NCBI GenBank assembly: GCA_017938245.1
Contig: JAGBBX010000011.1
Location: 62,001 to 126,000, forward strand
From: Bacteroidaceae bacterium
Lineage (GTDB): Bacteria; Bacteroidota; Bacteroidia; Bacteroidales; Bacteroidaceae
Reading direction: 5' to 3'
DNA: 64,000 bases
The first letter of the stretch is position 1. Each line of letters starts with the position of its first letter. The notes under the pieces were generated by a model. The model was not told the DNA's origin, ran no database searches, and saw only the letters and a program-made list of their open reading frames with translations. This document shows, piece after piece, positions 10,501 through 18,598 of this stretch. The translations under genes and the position numbers were made by a program.

Positions 10501-10711
10501 CGAGATGTGGCGTCCTCTTGGTATTGCCGTTATCGGTGGTCTTACTGTATCTACCATTATGACACTTATCTATGTTCCCGCAATGTACTGTATATTTGCA
10601 GGTGTTGGTGTGAAGAACCGCCGTCGCAGCCTTAAAAAGCAGCGCGAGCTTGCAGCCTACTGGAACGAGCACAAACACGAGGAGCAGCTAAAGCATAAGG
10701 ATAGAAACTAA
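7541..10711 (+). CDS. RND multidrug-type efflux pump (HAE-1 family)
   Basis: The 1,056-residue inner-membrane pump has twelve expected membrane helices and two large periplasmic loops. The proton-relay residues of AcrB-type pumps are present: D399-D400 in the TM4 motif VVDDAIVVLEN and K931 in the TM10 motif GMVVKNGIVLIDY. Heavy-metal (HME) pumps have a different TM4 signature, so this is more likely a drug, bile-salt or lipid exporter. It is the last structural gene of the tetR operon. A hairpin at 10721-10761 separates it from a PII-like gene. Preference for a given substrate cannot be inferred. Confidence 0.96.
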   Translation: MSIYESSVRKPIMTSLCFLAIALFGIFSLSKLPIDLMPDIETNTIMVFTYYSGASAEDIENNVTRPLENTLNSTEHLKHITSNSRENVSVITLEFEFGYDIDDLTNDVRDKLDMVASSLPDDANNPIIFKFSTDMIPIMMISVKAEESQAALYKILDDNIVNPLARIEGVGTVSISGAPEREINIYMDPVKMEAYNISVEAVSSVISAENRNIPGGTFDIGNNTYSLRVEGEFKNPQDMLDLVVGTRNGANIYLRDVARIVDSVQERAQRSFTDGQQGAMIIVQKQSGGNSVAIANAVREELPKLQQRLPSDVELDIIVDTSENIVQTVNTLTDTIRDALIFVVLVVFIFLGRWRATVIVAITIPFSLVASFIYLFATDGSINMISLSCLSIAIGSVVDDAIVVLENITTHIERGSSPYNAAVHGTNEVGTSVMASTLTMFAVFFPLTMVTGMTGVLFKQLGWMMCIIMLISLVASLTLTPMMCAKMLKLQKKQSKLFIKIYTPIQKGLDAIDDLYARIINYAVRHRWTVLAACFGLFALSLLLAGGIKSEFFPANDNARATATIELPIGSRVEHSQDIALKLTNIWKERYGKDLKACNFTVGQADENNTFASLRDNGSHIISFNISFVPSDQRELSIDQICDQMRADVKLFPEIARSNISTGQQGMGGQSAATFEIYGHDFNETDKIAKELADKLRSNEMFTQVIISRSDYQPEYQVEFDREKLAIHGLNLSTAATYLRNRYNGSLATYFREDGDEYDVKVRYEPESRTSIEAIENIVIYSSTGKPVRIKELGKVVQKDTPPTIERKDRERIVTVDGVLAAGAVLSDGVAYGESVIEQMEIPSGIAVQVAGSYEDQQDSNRDLGQLGLIILILVFIVMASQFESLTYPFILMFSVVFALSGVLIGLYVTGSNLNIMSMLGGIMLIGMVVKNGIVLIDYIMLLRERGLGIIQACVGAAKSRLRPVLMTTCTTILGMVPMAVSQGVGAEMWRPLGIAVIGGLTVSTIMTLIYVPAMYCIFAGVGVKNRRRSLKKQRELAAYWNEHKHEEQLKHKDRN

Positions 10712-10720
10712 TTAAGTAGC

Positions 10721-10761
10721 TCTTTCAGATACAGGCTGTCGGACGGCCTGTATCTGAAAGA
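10721..10761 (+). terminator. Strong hairpin after RND pump gene
   Basis: 16-bp perfect arms (10721-10736 and 10746-10761) enclose a loop that can itself pair three bases (GTC/GAC). No long T-run follows (AACATATATT), so it may be a weak terminator, an RNA-processing site or a 3' stabiliser rather than a full stop. It lies 10 bp after the pump stop codon and 25 bp before the PII-like gene. Confidence 0.65.
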
Positions 10762-10785
10762 AACATATATTAAAACCATAAGAAA

Positions 10786-11079
10786 ATGAAAAGTATATTT
10801 ATTACATTCGATATATCTCACAAGGAAGATATAATAACTATGCTTGAGCATAACAACTGCCGAGGTTTCTCTTTCTTCGACCAAATGCAGGGACGAGGCA
10901 GTCGCACAGGTGACCCTCACTACGGCTCACACGCGTGGCCCTCGATGTGCGGTGGCATAATCTCTATTGTTGACGACAACAAGGTCGAGAATCTGTTGGC
11001 CGAGATTAAGAAGATGGATACCAATGCTCCACAGCTTGGTCTGAGAGCATTTGTTTGGAACATCGAACAGAGTTATTGA
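10786..11079 (+). CDS. PII-like small protein linked to RND pump
   Basis: This 97-residue soluble protein begins MKSIFITFDISHKEDIITML and has the alternating strand/helix pattern of PII-like ferredoxin-fold proteins. Notable features are a Gly/Arg/His-rich loop (QGRGSRTGDPHYGSHAWPSMCGG) where PII proteins carry the T-loop, and a C-terminal RAFVWNIEQSY. Similar small proteins often sit next to RND pump genes in Bacteroidota. The family assignment comes from overall pattern and is moderate; a sensor or modulator of the pump is my inference. The His and Cys residues in the loop could bind metal. It ends at the palindrome 11098-11149. Confidence 0.7.
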   Translation: MKSIFITFDISHKEDIITMLEHNNCRGFSFFDQMQGRGSRTGDPHYGSHAWPSMCGGIISIVDDNKVENLLAEIKKMDTNAPQLGLRAFVWNIEQSY

Positions 11080-11097
11080 TAGACAACATTTATAAAG

Positions 11098-11149
11098 TAT
11101 TAAGCAACGAATGGCAGTCACCGCGGTGACTGCCATTCGTTGCTTAATA
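11098..11149. terminator. 52-bp perfect palindrome, probable bidirectional terminator
   Basis: The two 26-base halves are exact reverse complements with no spacer, centred in CCGCGG at 11121-11126. It lies between the PII-like gene (+) and the phosphatase-fold gene (-). The flanking T-run is poor on either strand. A transcript would form a very stable hairpin. Termination of both converging units is likely, but see the findings for alternatives. Confidence 0.7.
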
Positions 11150-11205
11150 TCGGTGTCCTATAAAGTCGGTTAAGTAAAAAATGAGATGCGCTATAAGTCG
11201 ATTTT

Positions 11206-12756
11206 TTACTGGTTGAACATTCTAAGACAATTATCATTGGGGCGACGTATGCGCAGGATACGCGCCAACTCGGGAGCCATAATATTGGCAGGAGTCATTG
11301 TCTCGACCAACTGAGGCTCCACGCCTCCGCCCCATATAATCATAGGGAAGAATACCGAACTGCGACGTACCAAATTAGATGCCGACGCCACATCCTTAGC
11401 CATCTTCCACCCCGGCATAAGACGCAGCCAGATATCGCCCGAACAGTTGGCATTATAACCATTCTTCACATACTGCATCTCGGGGCTGAGCAATCCTCCC
11501 AAACGGTAAATGGTAAATACATCCTCAACACCCTCTAACGATTTTAGAAACTCCACTGCGTGAGAAATAACATCTAATTTATCGAGTTGCATAGTCTCAA
11601 TGAGACGACGATTCATATAAAGCTGTGTATTATGATACCCTTCGACATATTGTCCTTTACCGAAGATGGCTCCAAGATATACATTCAGCAGCGCCGAGAT
11701 ACGGTCGAGTTGCAAATAACCCGACGGCAGGCGATACTCCTCTTCGTCACCCTCTCCCTCTACGACGTATCCCGTAGAGGCTACCGAGATGAGTACATTT
11801 TCGAGTCCTATGCGACTGTCAATCTCATCGAGCAATGCTGCAAGGTTAAGGTCGAGACGAGTATATATATCCTGTACCTCGATAGGACGATTCTCCATAG
11901 GTGCCGACTTATAGTTTCCTGCATAGTATGTCACCGAGAGAAAATCGGGAATATCGTCGAGACCCATATTTCCCGAGCGCAGGCAGGCTATTGCCATATC
12001 ATTTACCTCACTGTTTATGCAGGCGCTTGTCTTATAGTCGCGTACATCATTTGTTCCGTTGAACGAGTAACTGAAAGCCTTTGGCGCCTTATCGCCGAAA
12101 TTCTCATAAATTTCGGTTGGAAAGAAAGGTTTCCAATTGGCACCTTTTGTACCAATCTTCTTATTAAAATCGGCTGCCCACGAAGGGAACTTACCATAGT
12201 ATGACGAACTGCACCAGAATCCTGTATCATCGTTTTTCCACAGAACGACATCGGCTGCGTGACCACCTGCCATAACTGCCACATCGCAATCGGGAGCTAT
12301 GGCACATACCTGCGCCTTGCTACGAGTGGCACGTTTCATCTCGTCGGGCAGAGTAAGCGACTTTAGCTTGGCAGGCGAAACAGACCTATTGGTGTATAAT
12401 CCCTTATAGCGACTATCGTCGGTGCAATTAACAAGGCGCAACGAACTGCGGTCGAGCCACTGCCCTGCGACTATTCCACTAACGTATGGATAGGTTCCCG
12501 ACATCATCGTTGCCGTTGCCGAGGCACGGTCGATGTGCTCATAGGCATAATAAGCATTAGAGTACAGACGTCCCTCATTCATTAGACGCTTGAAGCCCTT
12601 ATCGCCATAGAGGCCGGTGAACTCATATAGAAAATCGCTGCGAAGCTGGTCGACATTTATCGATAATACCAGCCTTATATTACCATCGCCCTTATCCTTT
12701 GCTGTTGCAGAGAAAAGCGAGATAAACAAAAAAATCAACGTATATCCAATGCGCAT
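11206..12756 (-). CDS. Alkaline-phosphatase-superfamily protein, active site degenerate
   Basis: This 516-residue exported protein (signal peptide about 1-20) follows the PafA-like/phosphodiesterase fold: SINVDQLRSDFLY, then MSGTYPYVSGIVAGQWLD, then DFLSVTYYAG and PIEVQDIYTRLDLNLAALLDEID. By recalled alignment with flavobacterial PafA, the metal ligands are not conserved. Only D36 remains. The nucleophile Thr aligns with R77, the Asp/His of TDYVGH with N281/A285, and the Asp-His of ADHG with S327-T328. It is therefore probably catalytically dead or altered. It overlaps the DUF4105 gene by 22 bp and ends the minus-strand operon that starts with the GH89 gene. Confidence 0.85.
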   Translation of the reverse strand: MRIGYTLIFLFISLFSATAKDKGDGNIRLVLSINVDQLRSDFLYEFTGLYGDKGFKRLMNEGRLYSNAYYAYEHIDRASATATMMSGTYPYVSGIVAGQWLDRSSLRLVNCTDDSRYKGLYTNRSVSPAKLKSLTLPDEMKRATRSKAQVCAIAPDCDVAVMAGGHAADVVLWKNDDTGFWCSSSYYGKFPSWAADFNKKIGTKGANWKPFFPTEIYENFGDKAPKAFSYSFNGTNDVRDYKTSACINSEVNDMAIACLRSGNMGLDDIPDFLSVTYYAGNYKSAPMENRPIEVQDIYTRLDLNLAALLDEIDSRIGLENVLISVASTGYVVEGEGDEEEYRLPSGYLQLDRISALLNVYLGAIFGKGQYVEGYHNTQLYMNRRLIETMQLDKLDVISHAVEFLKSLEGVEDVFTIYRLGGLLSPEMQYVKNGYNANCSGDIWLRLMPGWKMAKDVASASNLVRRSSVFFPMIIWGGGVEPQLVETMTPANIMAPELARILRIRRPNDNCLRMFNQ

Positions 12757-13904
12757 ATTTTATCTTTATATATATAAAAAAGTGAACGAATAATAACTGT
12801 TACAGCACAAATATAGAGTGGTGCGGGAAAGCTCTGTGGCAACAACGGCGATGTCACGATAAACAACGTAGGCATTGCGACCTGAAGCCACATAAAGTCC
12901 ATTGAGAGTCCTTTCCCTACGCGATACAACAGAATAGGCAATAGCACAAAGGGCAGCGGATTAAGCCACAAAAGCAACCAATTGCAATCTACCGCCGGAT
13001 GTTGCGAGAAGAGTACCATAAAAAGCAGTACAGAACCCGAGAAAGCCTGCAACAACATCAGCAGTATATCCCACAGCCAAAAGGTACGTCCCGAACGACG
13101 TTCGCACAGCATCACCACAAGAGTAAACAGTAGAAGCAGCAACGATACATTAAAAGGAGTTAGATTATTCCTTACCGCCTCGCGTTTTTGTGGCAACAAC
13201 AGCTCGTGCTGCGCGCCAACAAGGCGCCTTGTAGAGCCATCGACAGAAACTGTAGCATCGGCGAACTCACGCATAAGCACAAAAGGAGCAAACTGCGCAC
13301 CTCCGCGCTTTGCTGTTTCATCGGCAGGGACGCCAAGTAACATATCCATTCCAAACTGATACCATTCATTTTGGGCTGTATGCATATGTATAATGTCTCG
13401 GAATGTGAGAGAGTCACCCACCGAAGGAGCTGCATAAGCTATATTTCCCCCAACGGCCTCGAGTATCTTATCACGTGCCTTTGTGGTACAATTATTAAAG
13501 AGGAAATTATAGCGATAAACGCGATTCTTAGGTAAAGAATTTGTCGCAAGCGCCTCTATTATCCTATTTTTTTGCAATGAGTCGAGGGCAAGAACCTGTT
13601 CGGTTACTCCCGAGCCACGTATGCCATATTCGGCTATGAAATATTTAAAGTCGGTGCATCCAAGCAGATAATCGGTCTCTCCACGTACAAAGCGCCATAC
13701 AAAATTGGGTTCATCAAAACTGAAAAGGCCATAGTTAAACACGACATCTACACCTCGCGCAGGGTCGGTTACACGTAACGCGGTGTGCCCAAACAATTCA
13801 TAGACCTGCTCACCCGGTGAGCAGGTCAGGAGTGATATCTCTCTTTTGTCATCGGCAAGTGCGCACAATGGCATAAAGAGCAATAAAAGAACTAATTTCT
13901 TCAT
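12735..13904 (-). CDS. DUF4105 membrane protein
   Basis: The 389-residue protein has a signal peptide (MKKLVLLLLFMPLCALADDK). A periplasmic DUF4105 domain follows at about residues 20-200, with motifs GEQVYELFGHTALRV, FNYGLFSFD and FNNCTTKARDKI. The conserved His and Cys of these motifs suggest an NlpC/P60-like or lipase-like fold, but activity is unproven. The C-terminal half holds four or five membrane helices (about residues 255-380). It lies 20 bp after the GH89 gene and overlaps the next gene, so it is the middle member of a three-gene operon. Enzyme function is unknown. Confidence 0.87.
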   Translation of the reverse strand: MKKLVLLLLFMPLCALADDKREISLLTCSPGEQVYELFGHTALRVTDPARGVDVVFNYGLFSFDEPNFVWRFVRGETDYLLGCTDFKYFIAEYGIRGSGVTEQVLALDSLQKNRIIEALATNSLPKNRVYRYNFLFNNCTTKARDKILEAVGGNIAYAAPSVGDSLTFRDIIHMHTAQNEWYQFGMDMLLGVPADETAKRGGAQFAPFVLMREFADATVSVDGSTRRLVGAQHELLLPQKREAVRNNLTPFNVSLLLLLFTLVVMLCERRSGRTFWLWDILLMLLQAFSGSVLLFMVLFSQHPAVDCNWLLLWLNPLPFVLLPILLYRVGKGLSMDFMWLQVAMPTLFIVTSPLLPQSFPAPLYICAVTVIIRSLFYIYKDKICALDIR

Positions 13905-13924
13905 ATATCCTTTGCGTCAATCAA

Positions 13925-16900
13925 CTATTTTTTAATAAAAACTTTCTTTCCGTCTACAACATAAATTCCGCTACCCGATACACCCTTGATGCGGTTACCG
14001 GCAAGGTCGAAAATCGCCTGTGCATCTACCGAATCGGCATCTACGATATCTATTGAAGTGGTCTTACCCTCGGGGTAGCAGATAAGTTCGGTGCCATCGG
14101 CATTATAAAGAACACCATCTATCGAAGAGAAGTATTCACTACCCCCCTCGACAAGAATCTCAACAAGATTGCTGCAACCCACAAAAGGTGTGGGAATCGT
14201 TCCCGAGCGCACCTCGAACAGGTTTATGTCAATTCCTTTGGGTATTGCAGTAGAGAAAGAGAACACATTTGACAGTGACACCGATACCTCTTTGCGTCCC
14301 ACTACACCGTTGGCATTTATTACCTCTATCATTAGTGTGCCTGCACCATTGCTCTCGACATTTATGTCAAAAGCGGTACCCTGTGCTATCGTACAATCAC
14401 TGTTATCAAGAGCATACTCGGTGTTTCCACCAATCTTCATAACAATATTACCGGCTTTGGCAAGATATATTTGGAAACCACCTTTGTAGTTCTCGCCCAA
14501 AGGCTCCTCGCCGGTAGCAAGGAGTCCCGAGCCCCACTGATTATAGGTGCTGCCATCGGTATATACCTTCAACGACAAAGCCCACGCCTTCTTAGGAGGC
14601 AGCGAACTTTTTAATTTATAAATCTGCACCTCGCCATTGCCGGCAATGGAAGTCTTTGCCACTACATTGCTGCCCACGAATCTAAGTGTCGACGGCAGGG
14701 TTACCGATGTGAGCGACGTTACGCCATCGAAAAGACCGTTTGCAAGTCCCACAATTATATATTCGTCATCACCAATAGTTACATTTGAGGGAATAACAAG
14801 GTTGCCCTTACCTTTTGTTGTTATGCTTGTTAGGGTTATCTCGTTGTTTTCGGTCTCGTAACCAAATACCCAATCCTCAATCACGAGACCTTTGTGAAAA
14901 ACCGCTGTAAACTCTCCATCCTCGACAGCATACATTTTAAACTCAGGCTCTGTGCTTACAACACGTTCGTAACGGTCTTTCCAGCAGACAAACTGCGCCG
15001 TTCCGATAGGCTTTGCGATGAGTCGCATCGACATTCCCGATGCAACGGAGATTCCGCTTCCGGTATTCTCGCCAATCTGTCCGTCGAGTTCCATAGTAGC
15101 CTTACCCCACTCCTCGTTATTCGACTTTATTGTAACGAGCGAAGCTGTCTCGGGATATTCTGTTACATTAAGAACAATCTCGTAAATCATACGGTTGGCA
15201 TCGGCTTTTGCAGGGAATGCTTTAGTCTTGCTATCGTATCCCTCTTTCCAAGCACCATCGAATCGCATACGCATATGTGTTATTCCAAGAGGAATTTCAT
15301 AGGGCAGAAGAATATTTATAGTACCCTGCGATACAGCAGTGTTCTGAGCGCCCTTTGTTCCAAGCACCTTTACAAGTTCGTTCTCATCATCGAAATCGCC
15401 ATCGGCATTAAGGTCGATATATGCCGAGAGACAGCAATATTTGAGACCGTTGCTTGCAGGGTCGTTCCACTTTATATCGAAACTGCTGCCACGAGCGACA
15501 TTTACAATACCGGGAACAACATTAAAGAGTTTAGAGGGAGACTCCTGTACCTCGTAAATTCTAACCTCCTCCTTGTTATATCGTTTTATTGAGATGTACT
15601 CGGCATACTGCGCATAGCTCTTTATGTCACCGATATCGGACAAATCCTCGCCGGGCACTCCCCATTTGTTCACTACAAACTGCGCGGTAAATGTTGCTGC
15701 CTCTTTGCCATAATAGGTATAGGGATTTTCGTTGCTTACTGCATTACCATTAGCGTCGACCCAACGATAGAAGTCGTAACCTGCATTTGCCTTTGCCAAC
15801 ATTGTAACGGGGTCGGTATTCTTAACCGTAAGGCTTTCACTGCCCTCTATAGATACAGTTCCGTTGCCATCGGTTGCAACTGTAACAGTACGAGGCTCGG
15901 TAATCTTCTCTCGTATAGCCACCTTAAATGTAAGAACAGTCTTGTCGGAGAGCGTTGCGATAGCTTTAACAGCACCAATGAAAGCATCGGCAGGAAGTTG
16001 CACTGCGTTGTTCGCAACTGCAAGTTGCTCATTGCTGCTTACGCCAAGGTCGGCATTCAGGTCAATCCATAGCGACTCGAGCGAAACACCCGCTTTAAGT
16101 TCTCTTATGGGAAGTCGGTACTCCTCGCCACGATAAGCCTCATCCGTAACTACTGCCGAAGCATCGCGTGTCACACCGTACGGGAAATAGTAACTACCAC
16201 CAAGAACGCCGAAATAGTTGGCGAAAGTAGCCTTTGCAGTAGCAACAGCATCGGCACCCGAGACGGTGTTATCATATACATAATCGGTAAAATTCAATGT
16301 CCAGAGACGCTCAAAAGCTGTAAACCAACCACCCAAGGGGGCTGCACCATTATTTTCGAAGAACATTTTCCAACGTTGGTAGTGATAATCCTTTATGAGC
16401 CCCGACCAGCAACGATTCGAGTAATCGTGCAGATTGCTGTCGGTCTTAGACCAAACGGTAATTTGCGTACGAGCGTTCCACTCCATCCAATTCTTATCGG
16501 CAACCGTCGTACCCTCGGCCTCGTCGGTAACGTCACGAGCCATAGCAGTCCAACGACCAAGAGTAAAATTGGTATCGGCCGATAGCAATGTATCTACATC
16601 GAGCATCAGTTGCAGGAATAGTTTATACAGACGCTCATACTCGGCTGTGTAACGCTTATTGTAAGCATTTTTAATTTCGGGCAACAGATAGTAGGCAAAA
16701 TCGACCATCGACTGGCGTACAACATCCACTACATCGTAACTGTAATTAGCCTCGGAACTTTGCGGTACATTCTGCAACGACAGAAGCAGGTCGGCAGCAT
16801 TCAGCACATCCTGAACATCCCAATAGATAGCCGATTTACTCCAACTCGACACGCTGTTTACCGTCCAGGCCGGACGAGCAAGGATTACAGGCTCTGTAGT

Positions 16901-18433
16901 TCCCTGCTGGCCATCAACCGTACAATTGTGAACCGAGTTTAACAGTTTCACCCACGCAGTGTGTGCATCCTTTGAGTCGATGCCATAGCGGTTATAAGCG
17001 TATGTACGTAACCACTCCTCGGGTGCAGGCTCCTCGGCTCTCCAGGGAAGTTCGAAAAGCATATCGTAGAGCATCGGGTTGGTCTCGATACCTTCGGGAG
17101 TGGCACCTATTCCACGCATATTGCCTTTTTTAAGAGCAGCATAATATCCGCTGATGGTCTTTGCTACACGTCCGTGCAGACCAGTACGACCACCGAAATT
17201 ATGTAGCATACAATAGATAAAATCGTGTCCCGCATAGTGATTGCCACTCCAATTGGGATTACCATCCGAGAAGAGGTCGAGAGCTACGAAGCGGTCGGGA
17301 TTCTCCAGAGGCACCGATGCGAAAGCTGTCGCATTAGGCAGATTCTGCCAATACTGAACCACCCACTTTGGTTTCTCTATTCCTAACGCCGACAACTCTT
17401 CGGCAGTCATGGCATAGTCGTCCATCGCCTTCATAACACCGTTGTAAACCGCCTTTATGCTCACCTGTCCTGTGGGCACACCACCCTCGTGGAATGGGTC
17501 CATACTATAGAACTCCGACGTACCCATAAGTTTCTTAAGATGACGATAATAGAGCTCTGACATATAGCCAAAGTTCTTGGTATCGGCGGGACTTAGAATG
17601 TCGGGGCGGGTGTATCCTCCTGCCCACATACCCGACTCAATGATATTCCAAGAGGGTTTCTTGTTTCTCATACTGTTGGGAACCATTCCGCTATATCCGG
17701 GCAATACAGGTTTCATACCATACTCGCGCATAGCAGCAAGAATCCGGCGGCAAAGATTACCTTGACGCTCGTACCACCAATCGGGGTTACCATTCATTCC
17801 GGCACCTGTACCACCCCATCCCTCGAGGTTATTCATTGCAAACCACGCCATAAAACCGGGGCCTGCCACAAACTCATTAATCTCGCTTTTCGAATATCCC
17901 ATTTCGGTGAGGACATCGCGCCACACTGTCTCCAGACCCACAAGCACCAACGGCATATTTATACCGTGCAGAGCCATCCAGTCGACCTCTTGCTGCCAAC
18001 GCTCCCAAGTCCAAAATGCCATAGAATAGGAAAAAGTACAGTAGTTAAGATAGTAACGATAATCGGCACTACACCTATGTATCTCGTCATTAGTAGGCAC
18101 AGGCAATTCAACATCCGAAAGGTCGGTTGACATATTGTTCCACGTAAGATTAACATGAGCATAATGATTGAGATACCAATTCAGACCCGTTGTAACCGCC
18201 AGTATATTGTTACCCATTATACAAGGCTTTCCATTGCGGCTTGTGATTACAAAGAGGTCGTTGCCGTCGGTCGAGAGTCCATCATCGACAACCGTAACAA
18301 AAAGTTCCGATGCCTCTTTGCCGCCAATACGGTCGAGCATATCACTTACAGCCTTGGGATTTACTATCTCTGCGGCCGTCGATGTCACCACAAAAAGCAA
18401 CATCATCAAAACTCCTAAGATACTTTTTCTCAT
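13925..18433 (-). CDS. Alpha-N-acetylglucosaminidase (GH89) with long C-terminal extension
   Basis: This 1,502-residue exported enzyme (signal peptide ends near STAAE) belongs to the NAGLU/GH89 family, which removes terminal alpha-linked GlcNAc from glycans such as mucin or heparan. The two catalytic acids are recognisable: E316 in SMDPFHEGG and E447 in GATPEGIETN, matching E316 and E446 of human NAGLU. After the catalytic part (to about residue 750) come InlB/BspA-like repeats (DFYRWVDANGNAVSNENPY, LVIPSNVTIG). A last segment ends FDLAGNRIKGVSGSGIYVVDGKK, resembling Bacteroidales C-terminal sorting modules. This suggests secretion and surface display. It leads the minus-strand operon. Confidence 0.93.
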   Translation of the reverse strand: MRKSILGVLMMLLFVVTSTAAEIVNPKAVSDMLDRIGGKEASELFVTVVDDGLSTDGNDLFVITSRNGKPCIMGNNILAVTTGLNWYLNHYAHVNLTWNNMSTDLSDVELPVPTNDEIHRCSADYRYYLNYCTFSYSMAFWTWERWQQEVDWMALHGINMPLVLVGLETVWRDVLTEMGYSKSEINEFVAGPGFMAWFAMNNLEGWGGTGAGMNGNPDWWYERQGNLCRRILAAMREYGMKPVLPGYSGMVPNSMRNKKPSWNIIESGMWAGGYTRPDILSPADTKNFGYMSELYYRHLKKLMGTSEFYSMDPFHEGGVPTGQVSIKAVYNGVMKAMDDYAMTAEELSALGIEKPKWVVQYWQNLPNATAFASVPLENPDRFVALDLFSDGNPNWSGNHYAGHDFIYCMLHNFGGRTGLHGRVAKTISGYYAALKKGNMRGIGATPEGIETNPMLYDMLFELPWRAEEPAPEEWLRTYAYNRYGIDSKDAHTAWVKLLNSVHNCTVDGQQGTTEPVILARPAWTVNSVSSWSKSAIYWDVQDVLNAADLLLSLQNVPQSSEANYSYDVVDVVRQSMVDFAYYLLPEIKNAYNKRYTAEYERLYKLFLQLMLDVDTLLSADTNFTLGRWTAMARDVTDEAEGTTVADKNWMEWNARTQITVWSKTDSNLHDYSNRCWSGLIKDYHYQRWKMFFENNGAAPLGGWFTAFERLWTLNFTDYVYDNTVSGADAVATAKATFANYFGVLGGSYYFPYGVTRDASAVVTDEAYRGEEYRLPIRELKAGVSLESLWIDLNADLGVSSNEQLAVANNAVQLPADAFIGAVKAIATLSDKTVLTFKVAIREKITEPRTVTVATDGNGTVSIEGSESLTVKNTDPVTMLAKANAGYDFYRWVDANGNAVSNENPYTYYGKEAATFTAQFVVNKWGVPGEDLSDIGDIKSYAQYAEYISIKRYNKEEVRIYEVQESPSKLFNVVPGIVNVARGSSFDIKWNDPASNGLKYCCLSAYIDLNADGDFDDENELVKVLGTKGAQNTAVSQGTINILLPYEIPLGITHMRMRFDGAWKEGYDSKTKAFPAKADANRMIYEIVLNVTEYPETASLVTIKSNNEEWGKATMELDGQIGENTGSGISVASGMSMRLIAKPIGTAQFVCWKDRYERVVSTEPEFKMYAVEDGEFTAVFHKGLVIEDWVFGYETENNEITLTSITTKGKGNLVIPSNVTIGDDEYIIVGLANGLFDGVTSLTSVTLPSTLRFVGSNVVAKTSIAGNGEVQIYKLKSSLPPKKAWALSLKVYTDGSTYNQWGSGLLATGEEPLGENYKGGFQIYLAKAGNIVMKIGGNTEYALDNSDCTIAQGTAFDINVESNGAGTLMIEVINANGVVGRKEVSVSLSNVFSFSTAIPKGIDINLFEVRSGTIPTPFVGCSNLVEILVEGGSEYFSSIDGVLYNADGTELICYPEGKTTSIDIVDADSVDAQAIFDLAGNRIKGVSGSGIYVVDGKKVFIKK

Positions 18434-18463
18434 ATTATATATATAATATTATTCTAACTAGCG

Positions 18464-18493
18464 CAAAAATACATAAAAATAACAGAAAGGCAA
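18464..18493 (-). promoter_or_regulatory. Promoter of GH89 operon
   Basis: On the minus strand a TATTTTTG -7 element (plus 18464-18471) is preceded at 19 bp by TTG (18491-18493). It lies 31 bp upstream of the GH89 ATG and is divergent from the coaX promoter. Confidence 0.5.
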
Positions 18494-18565
18494 TACATTT
18501 ATACAAGATAGAGTGAGCCGTTTCATTTTTACCTTAAAAAAATCGTAAAAACAAATAATTTGAGC

Positions 18566-18573
18566 TATCTTTG
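18566..18573 (+). promoter_or_regulatory. -7 element upstream of coaX
   Basis: TATCTTTG matches TAnnTTTG exactly; no good -33 is visible. It lies inside the 5' part of the coaX open frame (which extends up to a TTG at 18560), so transcription begins after that TTG and translation must start further down. Confidence 0.5.
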
Positions 18574-18598
18574 CGAGGATTTTCCAAAAATAGGTAAT

